From Photobacterium sanguinicancri (GTDB taxonomy: Bacteria; Pseudomonadota; Gammaproteobacteria; Enterobacterales; Vibrionaceae), in assembly GCF_024346675.1 (NCBI RefSeq), contig NZ_AP024850.1, positions 3,224,001-3,288,000 of the forward strand: DNA of 64,000 nucleotides, written 5' to 3'. Positions 1 to 9,955 of this stretch are shown here, piece after piece; within the stretch, counting starts at the first letter, position 1; every line of letters begins with the position of its first letter. Made by a program: the position numbers and the translations under genes. The notes beneath the pieces were generated by a model. The model was not told where the DNA came from and searched no databases. It was given only the letters and a program-made list of their open reading frames with translations.

Positions 1-1292
1 TACAGGCTGGCAAAACACAAACCGCTCATCAAATTACGAATCAAGCGAGGTTGTTGATCGCAATACTCGATACGACCTAATTGACGTTTCGCTGGGAAGA
101 CATCTTGCAGCTCTTGCCAAGAACGCGTAAGCGTTGCATCAGCGTATTGCTTAACACTGCCTGACAACTTAACTCGCCCCTTATCATCAAGGAACGGCTG
201 CCAGCCTCGACTTAAAATCCAACGACTTAAATCAAGTAGCAAGTTGCAATAACGTGATGACTCCATCAGAGCCAGCATAGCTTCTTCATTGGGTAATGTT
301 TCTTGCTGCTCGCACAGTTGCTTCATCAGCACTTTCTGCGCATTCAGTTTACGCAGTGCGTACCCTTTATCCGCCAGCAGTTGTTCAATACTGGCCGCTT
401 CTTCTAGCCACTCTAGTTCGCCTTCAAGCCATTGCAGTTCTTGACGCAGTAATGCACTTGCCCGACGCGGGATCATGCCACCAAATAACACGAATACCTG
501 ACGAATCAAACCTAGTGCTTGCTTGATTTGAATTAATGCGTTGGCATCTTGGCGTTCAGCATAAATCTGCTCATGGCGATGCCAATGTTCTAGCGCATAC
601 TCAAGCGTATGGATAAATACCGTTTCAACCGATTCATCAGCACGTAATGGCATGAAGTCCATCGTGGTGATTTCATCCCCTTGATAGCCTGCCGCTAATC
701 GATAGCCGCGGGCGGCTTTGCTCAAACTACCCAAGCGCATTCCGCCTTCAGTGCACAGTTCACGCGCTAACGTAAACAAGGCATCGGTTTGACCCGACTT
801 CAGTTCTAGCTCTACTTCACAAATAGGATCGCTTAAACCATTTGTGCTGACATCACCTTGATCAAAAGCCAATTCAATTTGGCTGCCATCAGGCATTGCA
901 ATCAGCCATTGCTGACGCTCAAAGTCAGTTGAAAAAAGAGGAGAAAGCTGTTGCTGAACATCAGCAACGACAAAAGACTCAGGCCATGCATCAGCGGGAT
1001 GCAAAGTGAGATCAGGATCAGTGCCATTGGTTTCAGCATTGTATTCTGGGCGTTGGTGCAAACCTGCTACCACGCGTCCTGCTGTCTTCAATGTCTGAAC
1101 AAACACATCATCAATACGACGGACCCGAAGGCCAATATCATGCTGGCGAAGAATTTGGTCTGGGGTGTCGAAGTAAATGTTCCCTAACATTCGACTACTT
1201 TGTTGCAGAATTTTCGCTTGTGATATTTTGCTCAACAATTGACTCGAAAATTCTGGTGAGACGAAAAACTTCAGTTCTATCTCGGTTTCCAT
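1..1292 (-). CDS. ygiF: Inorganic triphosphatase YgiF-like (CYTH-CHAD), 3' end outside window
   Basis: The gene enters from the left edge and is read on the minus strand from an ATG at 1292; about 430 codons lie inside the window with no in-frame stop. The N-terminus reads METEIELKFFV and carries the ExExK signature of CYTH domains, which bind triphosphate in a beta-barrel tunnel with divalent metal. The later part, coded roughly below position 650, is rich in Arg, His and Glu helices as expected for a CHAD domain, a polyphosphate-binding module. The E. coli homologue hydrolyses inorganic triphosphate. The true C-terminus is not visible. In related genomes glnE lies beyond this end, but that is outside the window. 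Confidence 0.85.
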   Translation of the reverse strand, partial: METEIELKFFVSPEFSSQLLSKISQAKILQQSSRMLGNIYFDTPDQILRQHDIGLRVRRIDDVFVQTLKTAGRVVAGLHQRPEYNAETNGTDPDLTLHPADAWPESFVVADVQQQLSPLFSTDFERQQWLIAMPDGSQIELAFDQGDVSTNGLSDPICEVELELKSGQTDALFTLARELCTEGGMRLGSLSKAARGYRLAAGYQGDEITTMDFMPLRADESVETVFIHTLEYALEHWHRHEQIYAERQDANALIQIKQALGLIRQVFVLFGGMIPRRASALLRQELQWLEGELEWLEEAASIEQLLADKGYALRKLNAQKVLMKQLCEQQETLPNEEAMLALMESSRYCNLLLDLSRWILSRGWQPFLDDKGRVKLSGSVKQYADATLTRSWQELQDVFPAKRQLGRIEYCDQQPRLIRNLMSGLCFASL

Positions 1293-1478
1293 ATGGGTAC
1301 CTATAAACAGTGGCAAACCAAGGATATTTCCTTATCCGCTCGGGGGCAAGTGAGAAATATCAACAAAACCTTGATCAAAATGGGTTCCCCTGCCGAAACT
1401 TATACGTTACCATTCGCGCCTCTGTGACCATCGCTCAAGATTTAGCCATATCGTAGGCACTCTTTAGGTTGATCGGCT

Positions 1479-2159
1479 ATGCCAGTAAATACAATTATGG
1501 GGCTCTTTGCTAAATCCCCAATCAAACCACTGCAACGTCACGTTACTCGCGTAAATGAATGTTGCGAACTGCTTGTTCCATTCTTCGAGGCATGTAATGC
1601 CGGAGACTGGGAAAAGGCATCGATTACACGTGAGCAAATCTCGCAACTTGAAAAAGAAGCGGATGTGCTGAAGCGTGAAATTCGCCTTAAGCTTCCTCGT
1701 GGGCTTTTCATGCCAGTAGATCGTACTGATATGTTAGGTCTTCTTACCCAACAAGATAAACTTGCTAATTTGTCCAAAGATATCGCTGGTCGTGTCTTAG
1801 GGCGTCAGTTACAAGTTCCTTCTACAATGTACCCTGATTTTCTCGCGTACGTTCAACGTTGTTTAGACGCTGCCGAACAAGCACGTCGTGTGATCAACGA
1901 ACTGGACGAACTTCTTGAAACAGGTTTCAAAGGCAGAGAAGTGACTTTAGTTGCGGAAATGATTAATCAGCTTGATGTTATTGAAGATGACACCGACAGC
2001 ATGCAGATCAAATTACGACAACAACTAATGGCCATCGAAGACCAATACAGTCCGGTGGATATCATGTTCCTGTATAAGATTCTCGAGTGGGTTGGCGGTA
2101 TCGCTGATCAGGCACAACGTGTCGGCTCGCGACTAGAAATCATGCTATCGCGTTCATAA
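1479..2159 (+). CDS. DUF47 / TIGR00153 family phosphate transport regulator
   Basis: This 226-residue, largely helical protein belongs to the PhoU-like DUF47 family. Members are commonly encoded directly before a PiT phosphate transporter and are thought to modulate it. The N-terminus MPVNTIMGLFAKSPIKPLQ and the acidic pattern of the central helices (for example NQLDVIEDDTDSMQ) fit the family, where conserved acidic residues bind metal. The gene lies 32 bases before pit on the same strand, so the two are very likely one transcript. I see no convincing Pho box upstream. A second ATG seven codons in, at MGLFAK, is a possible alternative start. The biochemical role is inferred from context. Confidence 0.85.
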   Translation: MPVNTIMGLFAKSPIKPLQRHVTRVNECCELLVPFFEACNAGDWEKASITREQISQLEKEADVLKREIRLKLPRGLFMPVDRTDMLGLLTQQDKLANLSKDIAGRVLGRQLQVPSTMYPDFLAYVQRCLDAAEQARRVINELDELLETGFKGREVTLVAEMINQLDVIEDDTDSMQIKLRQQLMAIEDQYSPVDIMFLYKILEWVGGIADQAQRVGSRLEIMLSRS

Positions 2160-2191
2160 GCGAAGAGAATTAACAAAAACAAGGTTTTACA

Positions 2192-3460
2192 ATGGAAATC
2201 CTGGCTAATTACGGCACCATTCTTATTTTGGTGGCGGCTATCTTTGGTTTTATGATGGCAATCGGTATTGGTGCAAATGACGTTGCCAATGCAATGGGTA
2301 CATCTGTCGGTTCAAAAGCGCTTACTGTTAAACAAGCAATCATTATTGCAATGATCTTCGAGTTTGCAGGTGCATACCTTGCCGGCGGTGAAGTTACCGA
2401 TACGATTCGTAAAGGGGTTATTGAAACATCTCTCTATGCTGCTCAACCTGAAGTGTTGGTATACGGCATGATGTCAGCGCTACTTGCTGCTGGTACATGG
2501 CTATTACTTGCGTCTTACATGGGTTGGCCGGTATCGACAACTCACTCAATCATCGGTGCTATCATCGGTTTTGCGTGTGTGTCTGTTGGTACTGAAGCTG
2601 TAGATTGGGCTTCTGTTCAAGGCATTGTAGGCAGTTGGTTGATCACTCCGCTGATCTCTGGCTTGTTTGCTTACATGATTTTTATCAGTGCTCAGCGTTT
2701 GATCTTTGATACCGATAATCCACTCGTAAACGCTAAACGTTTTGTACCTGTTTACATGTTTATCACTGCACTTGTTATTGCATTGGTAACCATCAAAAAA
2801 GGTCTTAAACACGTTGGCCTTCACCTTTCAAGTGGTGAAGCTTGGATGGCTTCTATTGCCGTTTCAGCTGTCGTTATGTTTTTAGGCTATGTCTACATTG
2901 GCCGTAAATATACCGACGATGGTAGTTCAGTGGACAGCAATGGCTATGCCGGCGTTGAACGTGTATTCAGCTTACTAATGGTTGTAACCGCTTGTGCGAT
3001 GGCGTTTGCACACGGCTCAAACGACGTAGCTAATGCGATTGGTCCTCTATCTGCTGTTGTTTCCACCGTGGAAAACATGGGCGAAATCACAACGAAAAGT
3101 TCGATTGCATGGTGGATCCTTCCACTAGGCGGTATCGGTATCGTTGTCGGCCTTGCGACCATGGGCCACAAAGTAATGGCAACTGTTGGTACAGGTATTA
3201 CTGAACTAACACCAAGCCGTGGCTTTGCCGCTCAGCTAGCAACAGCGTCAACTGTTGTATTGGCTTCTGGTACTGGCTTACCAATCTCAACCACACAAAC
3301 ACTTGTTGGTGCGGTATTGGGTGTTGGTTTTGCGCGTGGTATCGCGGCACTTAACCTAGGTGTAGTACGTAACATCGTTGCATCTTGGGTTATTACCCTC
3401 CCAGCAGGGGCATTACTTGCAGTCATTTTCTTCTACGTAATGCAAGCCATCTTCGGTTAA
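2192..3460 (+). CDS. pit: Low-affinity inorganic phosphate transporter, PiT family
   Basis: This 422-residue polytopic inner-membrane protein carries both copies of the PiT signature: GANDVANA at residues 27-34 and the related AHGSNDVANA at 273-282. They mark the two inverted-repeat halves of the fold. The family imports metal-phosphate with a cation (H+ or Na+). STTH and STTQ motifs follow in the two halves, around residues 115-119 and in the C-terminal third, also typical. A soluble loop near residues 240-252 is short compared with E. coli PitA, which is about 499 residues. The gene is preceded by its DUF47 partner and followed by a strong terminator. Na+ versus H+ coupling cannot be told from sequence alone. 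Confidence 0.93.
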   Translation: MEILANYGTILILVAAIFGFMMAIGIGANDVANAMGTSVGSKALTVKQAIIIAMIFEFAGAYLAGGEVTDTIRKGVIETSLYAAQPEVLVYGMMSALLAAGTWLLLASYMGWPVSTTHSIIGAIIGFACVSVGTEAVDWASVQGIVGSWLITPLISGLFAYMIFISAQRLIFDTDNPLVNAKRFVPVYMFITALVIALVTIKKGLKHVGLHLSSGEAWMASIAVSAVVMFLGYVYIGRKYTDDGSSVDSNGYAGVERVFSLLMVVTACAMAFAHGSNDVANAIGPLSAVVSTVENMGEITTKSSIAWWILPLGGIGIVVGLATMGHKVMATVGTGITELTPSRGFAAQLATASTVVLASGTGLPISTTQTLVGAVLGVGFARGIAALNLGVVRNIVASWVITLPAGALLAVIFFYVMQAIFG

Positions 3461-3476
3461 TTAGTGGCACAGGTTC

Positions 3477-3508
3477 AAAAGAGGGAGGCTTTGCCTCCCT
3501 CTTTTCTT
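3477..3508 (+). terminator. Rho-independent terminator after pit
   Basis: A 9-bp perfect stem (GAGGGAGGC at 3481-3489 with GCCTCCCTC at 3493-3501) has a 3-base loop and is followed by TTTT. It ends the DUF47-pit transcript. Confidence 0.9.
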
Positions 3509-3575
3509 GCACCTTGCGCGTAAAATTTTTAGTATCGGAACCAACATTGTATTCAGGCTCCTCAAGGATCAAATC

Positions 3576-4193
3576 GTGAAGCAACTAATCAGCTTATTAT
3601 TACTCGCTTGCGCTGTGGTGACTGCCCCAGCACATGCGGAACAAGTACGTTATATCTCTGACGACTTGTTTACTTACATGCACAAAGGCCCAAGCACACA
3701 ATTCCGTATTATCGGCAGTGTGAATGCTGGCACTAAGGTTTCACTACTGGAAACCAATAAAGACACAGGCTATAGCCGTGTTACTGATAGCCGCGGCCGT
3801 ACAGGCTGGGTGAGCAGCAAATTTATTTCACGCCAAGTTGGCTTGAAAGACCGTGTACCTGCCCTAGAGAAAGAGCTGACAAAAGTGAAAGCCGCTCTAG
3901 CAGAAGCAGTGAAATCAAGTGACGAGCAAAATGCGGGTCTGAAAAATTCACTGACACTACGTAACGACCAAATCACCGAGCTTGAAACACAAAATACCAA
4001 CCTGAATGATCAGCTAATGACATCTCAGGCTGAAATTCGTGAGCTTCGTGCCAAGATCGATACCCAAAAAGATGACCTGCTAATGCGCTGGTTCACTTAC
4101 GGTGGCATGGTTGCAGGTGTTGGTCTGTTACTTGGTTTAGTACTGCCACATTTAATCCCTCGTCGTCGTAAGAGCAACAACGGCTGGGCATAA
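3576..4193 (+). CDS. ygiM: SH3-domain signal peptide protein, YgiM-like
   Basis: I start this gene at GTG 3576, preceded by AAGGA at 3564-3568, rather than at the longer open frame beginning at 3507. That gives 205 residues, very close to the 206 of E. coli YgiM. It begins with a signal peptide (VKQLISLLLLACAVVTAPAHA, cleavage after AHA). A bacterial SH3 domain follows at about residues 22-90 (DLFTYMHKGPS, GRTGWVSSKFI). Next come a coiled coil at about 95-165 and a C-terminal membrane helix ending in RRRKSNN. The layout suggests a periplasmic SH3 domain held by a C-terminal anchor. Its placement near cca matches E. coli. The molecular function is unknown. Confidence 0.87.
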   Translation: MKQLISLLLLACAVVTAPAHAEQVRYISDDLFTYMHKGPSTQFRIIGSVNAGTKVSLLETNKDTGYSRVTDSRGRTGWVSSKFISRQVGLKDRVPALEKELTKVKAALAEAVKSSDEQNAGLKNSLTLRNDQITELETQNTNLNDQLMTSQAEIRELRAKIDTQKDDLLMRWFTYGGMVAGVGLLLGLVLPHLIPRRRKSNNGWA

Positions 4194-4220
4194 TACTGAC
4201 GAGCTTCAGTAAACAAGACA

Positions 4221-4252
4221 AAAAAGGGTAGCCATTGGCTACCCTTTTTTTT
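4221..4252. terminator. Bidirectional terminator between ygiM and gspB
   Basis: The stem GGGTAGCC (4226-4233) / GGCTACCC (4237-4244) is flanked by A-rich sequence on the left and eight T on the right. It can therefore end the ygiM transcript on the plus strand and the gspAB transcript on the minus strand. Confidence 0.88.
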
Positions 4253-4304
4253 CACTCAGCCTGCATCACTCGCTTAGAACACGTCATGCATGACCTTCAT
4301 TCGA

Positions 4305-5216
4305 TTACCATTCCGATAACGCAGGCATCGCAATATGGTATTTTTCAAAATCCAATACGACTTGGCGTGGCTCGATACTGTGCAATGTCACCCCCGGTGC
4401 AACTACATCCCCTTCAAACACCTCGCGTCCATTCACTTTCACCCAACGGCTTTTCGCACTCGACGAGTAAATATGCGTCTGTAAATTCATCGTCGGTAAA
4501 CGCTGCTGTACATCTGCGGGTAAATCACCAATCGCCATAACCACTTTTGCAGCCTGTTGACTTGGTGGCGGCGTTGTAGCTCGCTCCGAGGTAGCACGTA
4601 AGGTCGAGCTATCGACTGAAGGTGAAGGTGAAGGTGAAGCAGAATCAAAACCTTGATGTGCATCCGTTGCCGCAATCGCAGATTGCAGCTGTTCGGCAAG
4701 TTCAGGTGACAGACCTGATAAGTCTAAGCTCTCCAGCCCCCAGCCGTCGCTGCTAGGGTCACGAGGCTCTGCCGAAATAACTCTTGGCTCATTCAACGCT
4801 GCACGTGCCTCAGACTCACTCGGCGAGTGGCTCGTATTGCTGACAGCGACAGACTGCGGACGATTCCAGTTAGGATCGGGTAAGGCTTCGGTGATCAATT
4901 CTGGATAAGGTAGAAAAATAACATCAGACAACACATCATGCTGAGTGTTCGTCGTAGCAAGGTGAACGTCCACAACCGCTTTATGCTCTGACTCTTTAGC
5001 CTTGCTAGCAACAAAGAGACCTGAGGCTGTTAAGTGGGGCCACAACACCGTGTATCCCAGCACAGCGACGATAGGTAGAGCAAACAATGCCATACTTCCC
5101 CATCCTCGGTGTGACGTCGGCACGGCCTTCTCTGGCGCATAGGCAAGCGTGTTAGGGGCTGATTGCGCCTGATAGCTCTGTTCAGACTGAGCTATCGCGG
5201 TAAATAACTTCGACAT
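4305..5216 (-). CDS. gspB: General secretion pathway protein B (GspB/ExeB)
   Basis: The 303-residue product has a short cytoplasmic N-terminus, one membrane helix at about residues 40-60, a long low-complexity Ser/Pro/Glu-rich linker, and a C-terminal periplasmic domain of about 80 residues typical of type II secretion GspB. That last domain runs from VVMAIGDLPADVQQRLP to the end. GspB partners GspA and helps insert and assemble the secretin through peptidoglycan. The ATG overlaps the gspA stop codon by one base (TAATG), so translation is probably coupled. The linker contains a short SPSPSPS run coded by a GGTGAA-type repeat at 4620-4640. The other gsp/eps genes are not in this window. Confidence 0.88.
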   Translation of the reverse strand: MSKLFTAIAQSEQSYQAQSAPNTLAYAPEKAVPTSHRGWGSMALFALPIVAVLGYTVLWPHLTASGLFVASKAKESEHKAVVDVHLATTNTQHDVLSDVIFLPYPELITEALPDPNWNRPQSVAVSNTSHSPSESEARAALNEPRVISAEPRDPSSDGWGLESLDLSGLSPELAEQLQSAIAATDAHQGFDSASPSPSPSVDSSTLRATSERATTPPPSQQAAKVVMAIGDLPADVQQRLPTMNLQTHIYSSSAKSRWVKVNGREVFEGDVVAPGVTLHSIEPRQVVLDFEKYHIAMPALSEW

Positions 5217-6883
5217 TAGCTTTCTCTCGGCTGTAATGTTGGCCCTGGTAAATTTAAGGCGGCATCAATCATCATCAATGTTTTTGGCCCGGCAATACCA
5301 TCCGCAGAAAGACTTTGAGACTGCTGGAAACGGCGTAATTTATCCAGCACGCTCTGATCAAAGCGATTATGCTTCGCGCTCGGCTCCCCCAATAAGAGGC
5401 TTAATTGTTGATTGAGCCATTCCACTCGTTCACCGCGCTGTCCAAAGCGAATGCTGGTCTTATCCCCCAGTGGAGGGCGCCATAACAAGGTATAGCCACC
5501 TTGCCAGTGACGAGCAAACCACGCATGGCTCACCGCTATACGCTGACCACCAACCAGTAACTCAACCTGCTCACGCGAATAACGATAAAGTACCGCGAAA
5601 TAGCGTCCAAATTCCTCGCTGTTCATGCTGATTAGCGCAGGACGATTGATCAGGGTTAATCCACTGATACTCGCCGTTATATTTGTCGACTTGTCTTGAT
5701 AGCAAGATAAATACAAACGCTGACTCGTCGTGCAATTCGCTTGGCTTGGTGATGTATCGTAACCCCATAGTCGATATAAGGTTTGCATGGCATCCCGCTC
5801 GCTCCTACTTTGTGCAATTGCTTGCTCGAGCAGCGTGGTTTCTGACTGGATCTGAATATTCGCTAAAGGCTGAGCTGTCGATGGTAAAACTTGCGCCTCA
5901 TCCGCCACCGTCAGCCAACCTTGTTGCTGAGCAAACCAATAGCCCCCCAGCGCAACGGCAATGCCTAACGTTAATACCGTTAGACTCTGCGTTATTGTAT
6001 TGGGTGCAGGGTGACCCGGCTCCTTACGCACTTGTTGCGTTGTAGGCGCCGCTCCCGTCGATGACCCCACAGGAAGGTGCCAACTTAATACATCGTCACA
6101 AGCACGACTCATTAATGCTTTAGACACCTGCTGAGTGCTTTGTTGGTGCGCCAACTGCATCGCCTTATCACACACCAAGTTAATTAAACGTGGTATCCCT
6201 TGCGTTCGCTTAACGATCACAGCAATAGCTTGATCATCAAATACGGCAAACAAACAATTAACTGCACGCAATCGATAATGCACATACTCACAAACCTCTT
6301 GTTCTGTTAACGCTAACAAGTGATAACGTGAGGTGATCCGCTGTGCTAACTGACGCAAGCGTTCTTGCTGCAACAGTTGTTGTAATTCTGGCTGCCCAAT
6401 CAATACCACTTTAAGCAGTTTACGGCTTTCAGTTTCAAGATTAGTCAACAAGCGCAGTTGCTCGAGCACCTCTGGCATTAAGTGCTGTGCTTCATCGATC
6501 AATAGCAGTGTTTGACGGCCTTCACTGTGATTACTCAATAAATGCTTATAGATGGTATCTGTCAGCACTTTGTAACTGGCTTCCACTGGGTAGGTTAACC
6601 CTAGTTCATCACAAATGGAGGCTAACAACTCCTGCGCCGAAAGCGCAGGATTTAAAATCACGGCAACTTGAGTATCTTGAGTCAAACGAGCGATAAGGCC
6701 ACGTAATACTGTCGTTTTGCCTGTGCCGACTTCCCCTGTTAGCAGCCCAAAACCACCACCGTCAGTTAAGCTATTGAGCAAATGTGTAAGCGCTTCTCGG
6801 TGACGATCACTAAGGTAAAGAAATCGTGCGCTAGGCACAATTGAGAAAGGCGCCTCAGTTATACCGAAAAAATCCTTATACAT
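5216..6883 (-). CDS. gspA: General secretion pathway ATPase GspA/ExeA
   Basis: This 555-residue protein starts MYKDFFGITEAPFSIVPS, the usual ExeA opening. It holds an AAA+ ATPase with Walker A GEVGTGKTT at residues 50-58 and Walker B LLLIDEA at 126-132. A membrane helix follows at about 300-320. The C-terminus carries a peptidoglycan-binding domain of type 1 (FDQSVLDKLRRFQQ, ADGIAGPKTL). With GspB it forms an inner-membrane complex that remodels or binds peptidoglycan so that the type II secretin can reach the outer membrane. It is divergent from cca with 75 bases between. As in Vibrio and Aeromonas relatives, the gene pair is separate from the main secretion operon. Confidence 0.92.
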   Translation of the reverse strand: MYKDFFGITEAPFSIVPSARFLYLSDRHREALTHLLNSLTDGGGFGLLTGEVGTGKTTVLRGLIARLTQDTQVAVILNPALSAQELLASICDELGLTYPVEASYKVLTDTIYKHLLSNHSEGRQTLLLIDEAQHLMPEVLEQLRLLTNLETESRKLLKVVLIGQPELQQLLQQERLRQLAQRITSRYHLLALTEQEVCEYVHYRLRAVNCLFAVFDDQAIAVIVKRTQGIPRLINLVCDKAMQLAHQQSTQQVSKALMSRACDDVLSWHLPVGSSTGAAPTTQQVRKEPGHPAPNTITQSLTVLTLGIAVALGGYWFAQQQGWLTVADEAQVLPSTAQPLANIQIQSETTLLEQAIAQSRSERDAMQTLYRLWGYDTSPSQANCTTSQRLYLSCYQDKSTNITASISGLTLINRPALISMNSEEFGRYFAVLYRYSREQVELLVGGQRIAVSHAWFARHWQGGYTLLWRPPLGDKTSIRFGQRGERVEWLNQQLSLLLGEPSAKHNRFDQSVLDKLRRFQQSQSLSADGIAGPKTLMMIDAALNLPGPTLQPRES

Positions 6884-6958
6884 GCTTTATACTCTGATAC
6901 CGATAACAAAAATGATTCTATAACGATAAATCGCATAGTTACATGATAGGAGCTAGAT

Positions 6959-8197
6959 TTGCAGACATATCTTGTTGGAGGTGCGGTACGTGACGCACTT
7001 CTCGGTCTAACAGTCATAGACAAAGACTGGGTTGTCGTCGGAGCAACCCCAGAACAAATGATCGCCCAAGGCTATAGCCAAGTCGGCAGTGACTTTCCCG
7101 TTTTTCTGCACCCGAAAAATAAACAAGAATATGCGTTAGCGCGTACCGAGCGCAAGTCTGGCCAAGGCTATACTGGCTTTGTCTGCCACGCGGCACCAGA
7201 TGTGACTCTGGAACAAGATTTAATGCGCCGTGATCTTACTATCAATGCGATCGCTCAAGCTGATGATGGCACCTTGATTGATCCTTACAATGGCCAAGCT
7301 GATATCGCCAATAAATGGCTGCGTCATGTCTCGCCTGCTTTTATCGAAGACCCATTGCGTGTACTGCGCGTCGCGCGCTTTGCTGCTCGCTTTGCTCACC
7401 TTGGTTTTCACATTGCACCAGAAACCATGGCTCTCATGCAAGAAATGGTCGTGAACGGTGAACTCAATGCACTAACCCCTGAGCGTGTCTGGAAAGAGTG
7501 GGAAAAATCGCTCGGTTACACCAATCCAGAAGTGTTTCTAACAGTACTGCGCCAGTGCGGTGCATTACACGTTATCATGCCTGAAATTGATGCCCTCTTT
7601 GGGGTTCCTCAGCCAGAGAAGTGGCACCCTGAAATTGACTGTGGTATTCACACGCTACTGGTGGCTAAGCAAGCCGCCTTACTCAGTGAAAGCCTTATTA
7701 TTCGTTTTTGCGCCCAAGTACACGACTTAGGCAAAGCGCTAACACCCGAGAGCGAATGGCCAAGCCACAAAATGCACTGTCACACAGGGCTCAAAGCGAT
7801 AAAGCAACTTTGTCAGCGCCTACGCGTACCCAACGATTACCGCGATACAGCCTTAATGGTGTGTGCTCAACACACCAAAATCCATCGCGCCGATGAAATG
7901 CGTCCTGATACCTTCATTAAAATATTCGATCAAATCGATGCATGGCGAAAACCAGAAAGAGTCATGCAATTGGGGCTATGTTGCCGTGCCGATGTCCGTG
8001 GCCGTACAGGCTTTGAGAACGATGCTTACCCACAAGCCGATTTACTCATGCAATGCTTTGACGCCGCCGTTGCCGTGGCAGTTAAACCCATTGTCGAAGC
8101 AGGTTTCAAAGGCAAAGAAATCAAAGAACAATTAGCCATTCAACGCAGCCAAGCTGTTGACGTCGTGCTGACTCAATACCGCCAAGCAGCAAACTAA
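6959..8197 (+). CDS. cca: CCA-adding tRNA nucleotidyltransferase with HD domain
   Basis: Cca adds or repairs the 3' CCA of tRNAs using CTP and ATP. The N-terminus [12 protein letters not shown] holds the nucleotidyltransferase GGxVRD motif at residues 7-12, and the metal-binding DKD follows at 21-23. The HD phosphohydrolase domain shows VHDLGK with His-Asp at 255-256, a feature of gammaproteobacterial enzymes. The length of 412 equals that of E. coli Cca. The start is TTG at 6959, supported by a TAGGAG ribosome site at 6947-6952 and by the absence of any other in-frame start that keeps the nucleotide-binding motif. The gene faces uppP tail to tail across a shared terminator. Confidence 0.95.
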   Translation: MQTYLVGGAVRDALLGLTVIDKDWVVVGATPEQMIAQGYSQVGSDFPVFLHPKNKQEYALARTERKSGQGYTGFVCHAAPDVTLEQDLMRRDLTINAIAQADDGTLIDPYNGQADIANKWLRHVSPAFIEDPLRVLRVARFAARFAHLGFHIAPETMALMQEMVVNGELNALTPERVWKEWEKSLGYTNPEVFLTVLRQCGALHVIMPEIDALFGVPQPEKWHPEIDCGIHTLLVAKQAALLSESLIIRFCAQVHDLGKALTPESEWPSHKMHCHTGLKAIKQLCQRLRVPNDYRDTALMVCAQHTKIHRADEMRPDTFIKIFDQIDAWRKPERVMQLGLCCRADVRGRTGFENDAYPQADLLMQCFDAAVAVAVKPIVEAGFKGKEIKEQLAIQRSQAVDVVLTQYRQAAN

Positions 8198-8251
8198 CGA
8201 CCTTTGATACTGTAATCTCTTTAATGCCTTTAATATCCGAGATATCGAAAT

Positions 8252-8289
8252 AAAAAAGGCTCAAACCTTCGCAGGTTTGAGCCTTTTTT
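8252..8289. terminator. Bidirectional terminator between cca and uppP
   Basis: The 10-bp stem GGCTCAAACC (8258-8267) / GGTTTGAGCC (8274-8283) has A6 on the left and T6 on the right. It serves cca on plus and uppP on minus. Confidence 0.93.
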
Positions 8290-8311
8290 AGTGTCTCTGT
8301 TTGTGCATTTG

Positions 8312-9115
8312 CTATTGCATCAATAAAAATGCAAACAAACCGACACCCAGTAGAAGACGGTAAATCACAAACGGTAGCATGCCTAAACGTGTCACTAGCT
8401 TCAAGAACACATGAATACAGGCGTATGCGCTTACAAACGACACCACCAGACCAATACCTAAACCGCCAAAATCAATCGGTGCACCGCTAGTCACTAACTT
8501 CAAAGTTAAGTAACTACCCGCCAGTAGAATAATCGGGATCGACATCAGGAACGAGAAACGGGCTGCCGCTTCACGGGTAAACCCTAAATGTAGCGCCGCT
8601 GTCATGGTTGCCCCTGAACGCGATGTGCCAGGAATAATGGCAGCCGCTTGCGCGAGACCAATAAACAAGGCTTGCTTCCAACCCGTTTGGTATTCATTCA
8701 CTTGCTGAGTCGCACGCTTATCCACCCACCAAAGTAACAGGCCAAAAATAATCGTCGTGCACGCAATCACCCACGCGGAACGTAGGTACAGCTCAATGAA
8801 GTCTTTCATCAACAAACCGAAGATACAGGCAGGGATCGTCGCCAATGCGATCATCCAAGCCAGTTTCGATTCAGCACTGCGATGACCTTTAAAAATCGAC
8901 GCAACCCAAGCTGATAACAACGCGACCACTTCCTTACGGAAATACAAGATCACCGCAGCTAACGTACCAACATGGACGGCAACATCGAATGCAAGCCCCT
9001 GATCAGCCCAACCAAAAACTTGAGAAGGTAAAATTAAATGCGCCGAACTTGAAATCGGCAAAAACTCGGTTAACCCTTGAATAAGCGCTAACACAAAAGC
9101 TTCAAAGTGACTCAT
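8312..9115 (-). CDS. uppP: Undecaprenyl-diphosphate phosphatase (BacA/UppP)
   Basis: This integral membrane enzyme converts undecaprenyl diphosphate to the monophosphate lipid carrier used for peptidoglycan and other envelope polymers. It also confers bacitracin tolerance when abundant. The family motifs are clear: [13 protein letters not shown] near the N-terminus (Glu17) and PGTSRSG at about residues 162-168, both lining the active site. I prefer ATG 9115 because a GAGGG ribosome site lies just before it; the earlier ATG at 9136 has none. This gives 267 residues and a 14-base overlap with the end of folK, implying coupled translation in a folB-folK-uppP transcript. Confidence 0.93.
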   Translation of the reverse strand: MSHFEAFVLALIQGLTEFLPISSSAHLILPSQVFGWADQGLAFDVAVHVGTLAAVILYFRKEVVALLSAWVASIFKGHRSAESKLAWMIALATIPACIFGLLMKDFIELYLRSAWVIACTTIIFGLLLWWVDKRATQQVNEYQTGWKQALFIGLAQAAAIIPGTSRSGATMTAALHLGFTREAAARFSFLMSIPIILLAGSYLTLKLVTSGAPIDFGGLGIGLVVSFVSAYACIHVFLKLVTRLGMLPFVIYRLLLGVGLFAFLLMQ

Positions 9116-9605
9116 GAGATCCCTCAAAAATAACATCTACAGGCCATAAAGCCTGCTCAGTTCCAAACTCATTCCATAGCTGCAATATGGTGCGATCCTC
9201 CCCTGGAATTTTCATATCAGGAGCGATCTCAGCCATTGGCCATAAAACAAAAGCAAATTTATAGATATCTGCGCGAGGTAACGTCGGCAAGGAATTTTGT
9301 TGAACATTACCGTACAACAAAATATCTAAGTCTAACGTTCGGCTTTGATTTTTCTTCGCATCGGGTGCGCGACCATAATCCAGCTCTAGCTGCTTTAAAG
9401 TCTGCTGCAATACCGACAACGACAAAGACGTCTCTAACGCTACCACGCAATTATAAAAATTTGGGCCACTAAACCCAACAGGCTCCGCTTCAAAAATACG
9501 GGACACTTCAAAATGTACACCTAACTTTTTCAGCTCAGTCATCGCCACATGAATATGATGCTCACGCTCGATATTGGAACCTATGCTGATAAAAGTTCGT
9601 GTCAC
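9102..9605 (-). CDS. folK: 2-amino-4-hydroxy-6-hydroxymethyldihydropteridine diphosphokinase
   Basis: FolK transfers pyrophosphate from ATP to hydroxymethyldihydropterin in folate synthesis. The 167-residue protein shows the GSN element at residues 9-11, [14 protein letters not shown] (substrate pocket), and [11 protein letters not shown] at about 89-99 with the two Mg-binding aspartates of the DLD triad. It overlaps folB by four bases upstream and uppP by 14 downstream. FolB catalyses the preceding pathway step, so the overlap places consecutive enzymes in one transcript. In E. coli folK lies elsewhere, next to pcnB. The length is close to the usual 160. Confidence 0.93.
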   Translation of the reverse strand: MTRTFISIGSNIEREHHIHVAMTELKKLGVHFEVSRIFEAEPVGFSGPNFYNCVVALETSLSLSVLQQTLKQLELDYGRAPDAKKNQSRTLDLDILLYGNVQQNSLPTLPRADIYKFAFVLWPMAEIAPDMKIPGEDRTILQLWNEFGTEQALWPVDVIFEGSHESL

Positions 9606-9955
9606 TTTGTGCCTCGTTCAATTTGAACGCCAACACCACCCGCATTGGCGACAGCGGTAGGTTTGGTCACACGAACACGCAACCATGGCACACCAAATTG
9701 CGTCATCAATAACGAGGCAACTTCTTCTGCCACGCGCTCTACCAAGAGAAAACGACCGTTCTGAATGTGTGCTGTAACCGCTTCACTCACCGCCGCATAA
9801 TTTAGGGCATAGGCGACATCATCACTATTGGCGGCAGGACGGTTATCGTGAGCCATCTCCAAATCCAATACCAATTTCTGTTTAATTTCCTGCTCCCAGT
9901 CATACACTCCAATAGTGGCGATAACTTCGAGTTGTTCGATAAATACTGAGTCCAT
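9602..9955 (-). CDS. folB: Dihydroneopterin aldolase
   Basis: FolB cleaves dihydroneopterin to hydroxymethyldihydropterin and glycolaldehyde. The N-terminus MDSVFIEQLEVIATIGVYDWEQ aligns with the E. coli enzyme, which starts MDIVFIEQLSVITTIGVYDWEQ, so I use the ATG at 9955 rather than the TTG two codons earlier. The conserved ALVERVAEEVA-type helix, here LLVERVAEEVAS with its lysine/glutamate neighbourhood, is present in the second half. The length is 117 residues. It is the first gene of folB-folK-uppP and is divergent from plsY across a 260-base region. Confidence 0.92.
   Translation of the reverse strand: MDSVFIEQLEVIATIGVYDWEQEIKQKLVLDLEMAHDNRPAANSDDVAYALNYAAVSEAVTAHIQNGRFLLVERVAEEVASLLMTQFGVPWLRVRVTKPTAVANAGGVGVQIERGTK

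Noticed and set aside
4620..4640. GGTGAA hexamer repeat inside gspB
   Set aside because: About three units that keep the reading frame; too short for a phase-variation tract and explained by the Ser/Pro linker.
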